Shown: piece by piece, positions 36,661 through 37,184 of the stretch
How positions within the stretch are numbered: position 1 is the first letter of the stretch
Layout: each line of letters opens with the position of its first letter
Assembly (NCBI GenBank): GCA_011170325.1
Contig: DUEX01000008.1
Location: 18,690 to 55,873 of the forward strand
DNA: 37,184 nt
Reading direction: 5' to 3'
Source of the DNA: Dehalococcoidia bacterium
GTDB taxonomy: Bacteria; Chloroflexota; Dehalococcoidia; GIF9; UBA5629
The notes under the pieces: generated by a model
Database searches by the model: none
Seen by the model: the letters and a program-made list of their open reading frames with translations, nothing else
What the model was told of the DNA's origin: nothing
Program-made: the position numbers and the translations under genes

Positions 36661-37184
36661 TCCTCGTCCTAGGCATAGATGCTGCTACCTGGACAGTTAT
36701 AAGACCAAACCTAGATAAGCTTGAGAGCTTCCGGAAACTCTGCAATATCGGCAAAAGCAAAGAGCTTATCCTCAGAGAGAAGCCGATATCCGCCTCTGTG
36801 TGGTGCAGCATGTTTTGCGGAAAGGCTCCACAGGAACACGGGCATGAAAGCTATGTGGTCAACGGGAATATTGTCAAGCGCGAAGACATAAAGGTGGACT
36901 TCATCTGGGATATCCTACGCCGGGAGGGGAAAGAGGCTAAGGCGTTGAATGTGCCTTTTGTGGTGCCTACTTACTGTTTCGGAGTTAATTTTAGGCCTAT
37001 AGGTTTTGGACTTCCCACCAATGAAAAGGAATGGCAGGAGGAACTTGACAGAATCACCAGGAAGACAAAGGAGTTGCTAGCAGAGAAGCCAGATTTACTC
37101 GTCTCCGTCTACACCCTTTTGGATAGAATCCAGCATTTCCACTGGGGGGAGGATTGTGTTGTGGAATGGTACAAGAAATTAGAT
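36657..37184 (+). CDS. Alkaline-phosphatase-superfamily phosphodiesterase-like protein, 3' partial
   Basis: Translation starts at an ATG overlapping the cysN stop, with GGAGG 7 bases upstream, and runs off the window end after 176 codons. It begins [20 protein letters not shown] (first metal Asp in GIDAA), then has [20 protein letters not shown], matching the nucleophile region with Ser near the conserved Trp, and [13 protein letters not shown] with the Asp and His metal ligands. The same superfamily as the gene at 3-1166. Coupled translation with cysN indicates a job tied to sulfate activation, possibly handling of a sulfonucleotide, sulfate ester or a phosphosugar; that is inference. Confidence 0.88.
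   Translation, partial: MILVLGIDAATWTVIRPNLDKLESFRKLCNIGKSKELILREKPISASVWCSMFCGKAPQEHGHESYVVNGNIVKREDIKVDFIWDILRREGKEAKALNVPFVVPTYCFGVNFRPIGFGLPTNEKEWQEELDRITRKTKELLAEKPDLLVSVYTLLDRIQHFHWGEDCVVEWYKKLD

Overview
The window looks like part of a surface-polysaccharide (exopolysaccharide, capsule or O-antigen type) locus from an uncultured bacterium, followed by a sulfate-activation operon. Strong Shine-Dalgarno sites (AAGGAGG/GGAGG types), a perfect TTGACA-17-TATAAT promoter and many ATGA start/stop overlaps argue for a bacterium. The phylum cannot be fixed from the sequence. The ribbon-helix-helix/TauE/CysD/CysN/phosphodiesterase group and the dispersed palindromes are compatible with a Chloroflexota-like or similar environmental lineage, but that is a guess.

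Region A (1-14289, + strand): the 3' part of an alkaline-phosphatase-superfamily phosphodiesterase, a UDP-sulfoquinovose-synthase-like enzyme (SqdB family) with an unusual Cys-bearing N-terminal extension, a thioredoxin, two family-2 glycosyltransferases, two sugar-nucleotide epimerases, a methyltransferase and two family-4 glycosyltransferases. It also has a three-gene set (RmlD-like reductase, CapE/WbjB-like dehydratase, UDP-GlcNAc 2-epimerase-like) of the kind that makes UDP-L-FucNAc or UDP-L-QuiNAc, and a B12-binding-type radical SAM enzyme. Heptanucleotide repeats and a truncated four-helix-bundle gene lie at 3.64-3.97 kb, and the repeats are translated inside one epimerase.

Region B (14347-29817, - strand; transcription runs from high to low coordinates): FkbM methyltransferase, glucose-1-phosphate cytidylyltransferase, UDP-glucuronate-decarboxylase-like and UDP-glucose-dehydrogenase-like enzymes (UDP-Glc to UDP-GlcA to UDP-xylose), an RmlD-like reductase, a GT2, several methyltransferases, a CgeB-like glycosyltransferase, then a GT10 fucosyltransferase with gmd and fcl (GDP-mannose to GDP-L-fucose). 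Two gaps in this region contain what look like decayed genes: a GT2 relic at 20667-21167 and a membrane-protein relic at 22184-22720.

Region C (29972-33006): a sulfatase-fold enzyme with Thr at the nucleophile position (+) and a Wzx-type flippase (-), convergent. Region D (33040-37184): a 400-base intergenic stretch with dispersed palindromes and a consensus promoter, then a + operon of ribbon-helix-helix protein, TauE/SafE permease, CysD, CysN and a second alkaline-phosphatase-superfamily gene cut by the window end.

Taken together the locus could build a heavily decorated glycan: fucose, xylose/uronic acid, an N-acetylated L-deoxyaminosugar, a possible sulfosugar, and many methyl groups from seven or so SAM-dependent methyltransferases. 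No Wzy polymerase, chain-length regulator, initiating phosphoglycosyltransferase, sulfotransferase, APS kinase or APS reductase is visible in the window. Signals I would check first are the Cys-extended SqdB with the sulfate-activation operon at the other end, the repeats that have entered an epimerase gene, and the in-frame open stretch beyond the stop of the FkbM gene at 29077.
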